NCBI GenBank assembly: GCA_964565895.1
Contig: CAZMGT010000016.1
Coordinates: 1-60,485, forward strand
From: CAZMGT01 sp964565895
GTDB taxonomy: Bacteria; Armatimonadota; Zipacnadia; UBA1398; CAZMGT01
Direction of reading: 5' to 3'
Length of the DNA: 60,485 nucleotides
Notes under the pieces: generated by a model
What the model was told of the DNA's origin: nothing
Database searches by the model: none
What the model saw: the letters and a program-made list of their open reading frames with translations, nothing else
Shown: positions 60,090 through 60,485 of the stretch, in pieces
Layout: every line of letters starts with the position of its first letter
Position numbering within the stretch: position 1 is the stretch's first letter
Made by a program: the position numbers and the translations under genes

Positions 60090-60485
60090 TCACTGCGGAG
60101 TTAGCTCGTAGTAGATCGTCCTCCCCGCGGGGCCGATGCGAAACTGAAACCCGCGCTCTGTGCGCTGCACGGGAATCTCCCCCAGCCGCTCGCCCCGTGG
60201 GCCTATTGCCCGCACGTGCAGCGTGCGCAGCCCGCAGCGCAGGGTGAGCGTCGCGCGCACGGGCTCGATGAGAATCGGCGCGCGGCCGCGGTTGACGATC
60301 GCCGTGCGCGTGGCGTTGTAGACAAAACCGGTGTTTTCGGCGCGGGCCACGGCGACGAGCAACATGCGCCGCGCGGAGGAGAGCGGCCCGCCGTCGAGCG
60401 AGGTGAGGGCAATGGCCGCGAACTCAGTGTCGCAGCGCAGGGTGAGCTCGCCCAGGCGTATCTCCCCCGCCTCGCGCAAAAAGCC
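60090..60485 (-). CDS. C-terminal end of a probable secreted glycoside-hydrolase-type protein, partial
   Basis: The frame is open to the right edge, so only the last about 131 codons are seen. The text AAIALTSLDGGPLSSARR, then LLVAVARAENTGFVYN and ILIEPVRATLTLR is the beta-sandwich end found on large bacterial secreted beta-galactosidase-like or cellulase-like proteins (from general recollection of the fold, not a search). Catalytic domains lie outside the window. The 83-nt gap 60007-60089 holds no other gene. Confidence 0.55.
   Translation of the reverse strand, partial: GFLREAGEIRLGELTLRCDTEFAAIALTSLDGGPLSSARRMLLVAVARAENTGFVYNATRTAIVNRGRAPILIEPVRATLTLRCGLRTLHVRAIGPRGERLGEIPVQRTERGFQFRIGPAGRTIYYELTPQ

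Overview
This is a GC-rich (roughly two thirds G+C by eye), densely packed bacterial chromosome segment of about 60 genes. It carries one tRNA and no rRNA, CRISPR array, insertion sequence or phage module. Most neighbours on a strand overlap by 4 bp (ATGA or GTGA) or nearly touch, and GTG and TTG starts are common. The taxonomic signals are mixed. CIRCE-controlled groESL, a PDZ/radical-SAM (DUF512)-der-plsY-gpsA block, efp-accB-accC and a MurT-GatD pair fit Terrabacteria-like lineages. HflK/HflC-type SPFH proteins, a secreted TolB-like protein, secreted PHP and TIM-barrel proteins, and a secreted protein ending in a pseudopilin-type H-X9-(D/S)G motif fit Armatimonadota, Planctomycetota-like or related candidate phyla. 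My low-confidence guess is an uncultured member of Armatimonadota or a neighbouring phylum; without rRNA this cannot be settled here.

Layout. 1-3951 (minus): rsmI (start of the gene, cut by the window edge), a split glutamine-dependent NAD synthetase (nadE plus a separate nitrilase subunit) and a membrane-anchored parvulin with TPRs. 4018-8298 (plus): tRNA-Pro(GGG), the CIRCE-regulated groES-groEL operon, a stand-alone FmdE-like protein and a membrane SpoIIE-type phosphatase. 8295-29142 (minus): a two-helix membrane protein, HU, gpsA-plsY-der-DUF512 protein, LMW phosphatase, dprA, a four-subunit 2-oxoacid:ferredoxin oxidoreductase (korDABC), a P-loop ATPase, a MraY-like enzyme, recN, nadK, a TPR lipoprotein-like or secreted protein, a zinc-ribbon protein, ackA, two xylose-isomerase-like TIM barrels, a flavoprotein and a membrane-anchored receiver protein. 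29487-34365: secreted proteins of unknown function, including a large CBM/propeller/PHP protein on the minus strand.

34495-41052 (plus) is the most unusual part. A heavy-metal-type P-type ATPase is fused to an HflK-like SPFH domain (1043 aa). Two more SPFH proteins follow (HflC-like and HflK-like), then a small NTF2-like secreted or anchored protein and a TolB-like propeller, nearly all overlapping or within a few bases. I read this as one membrane complex coupling ion transport to an SPFH scaffold.

41079-51005 (minus) reads from efp through accB, a pilin-like gene, accC, murT, gatD, ilvC, leuC, leuD and a zinc alcohol dehydrogenase to a secreted metallophosphoesterase. AccB lacks the biotin-accepting lysine (Asn instead), its AccC partner has an altered conserved motif, and IlvC has a coenzyme loop resembling NADH-preferring enzymes. 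51163-51861 (plus) is an OmpR-type regulator. 51877-60485 (minus) holds a TlpA-like thioredoxin, a hot-dog thioesterase, dinG, ssb, a degenerate histidine kinase coupled to birA, an FGGY sugar kinase and the C-terminal end of a probable secreted hydrolase.
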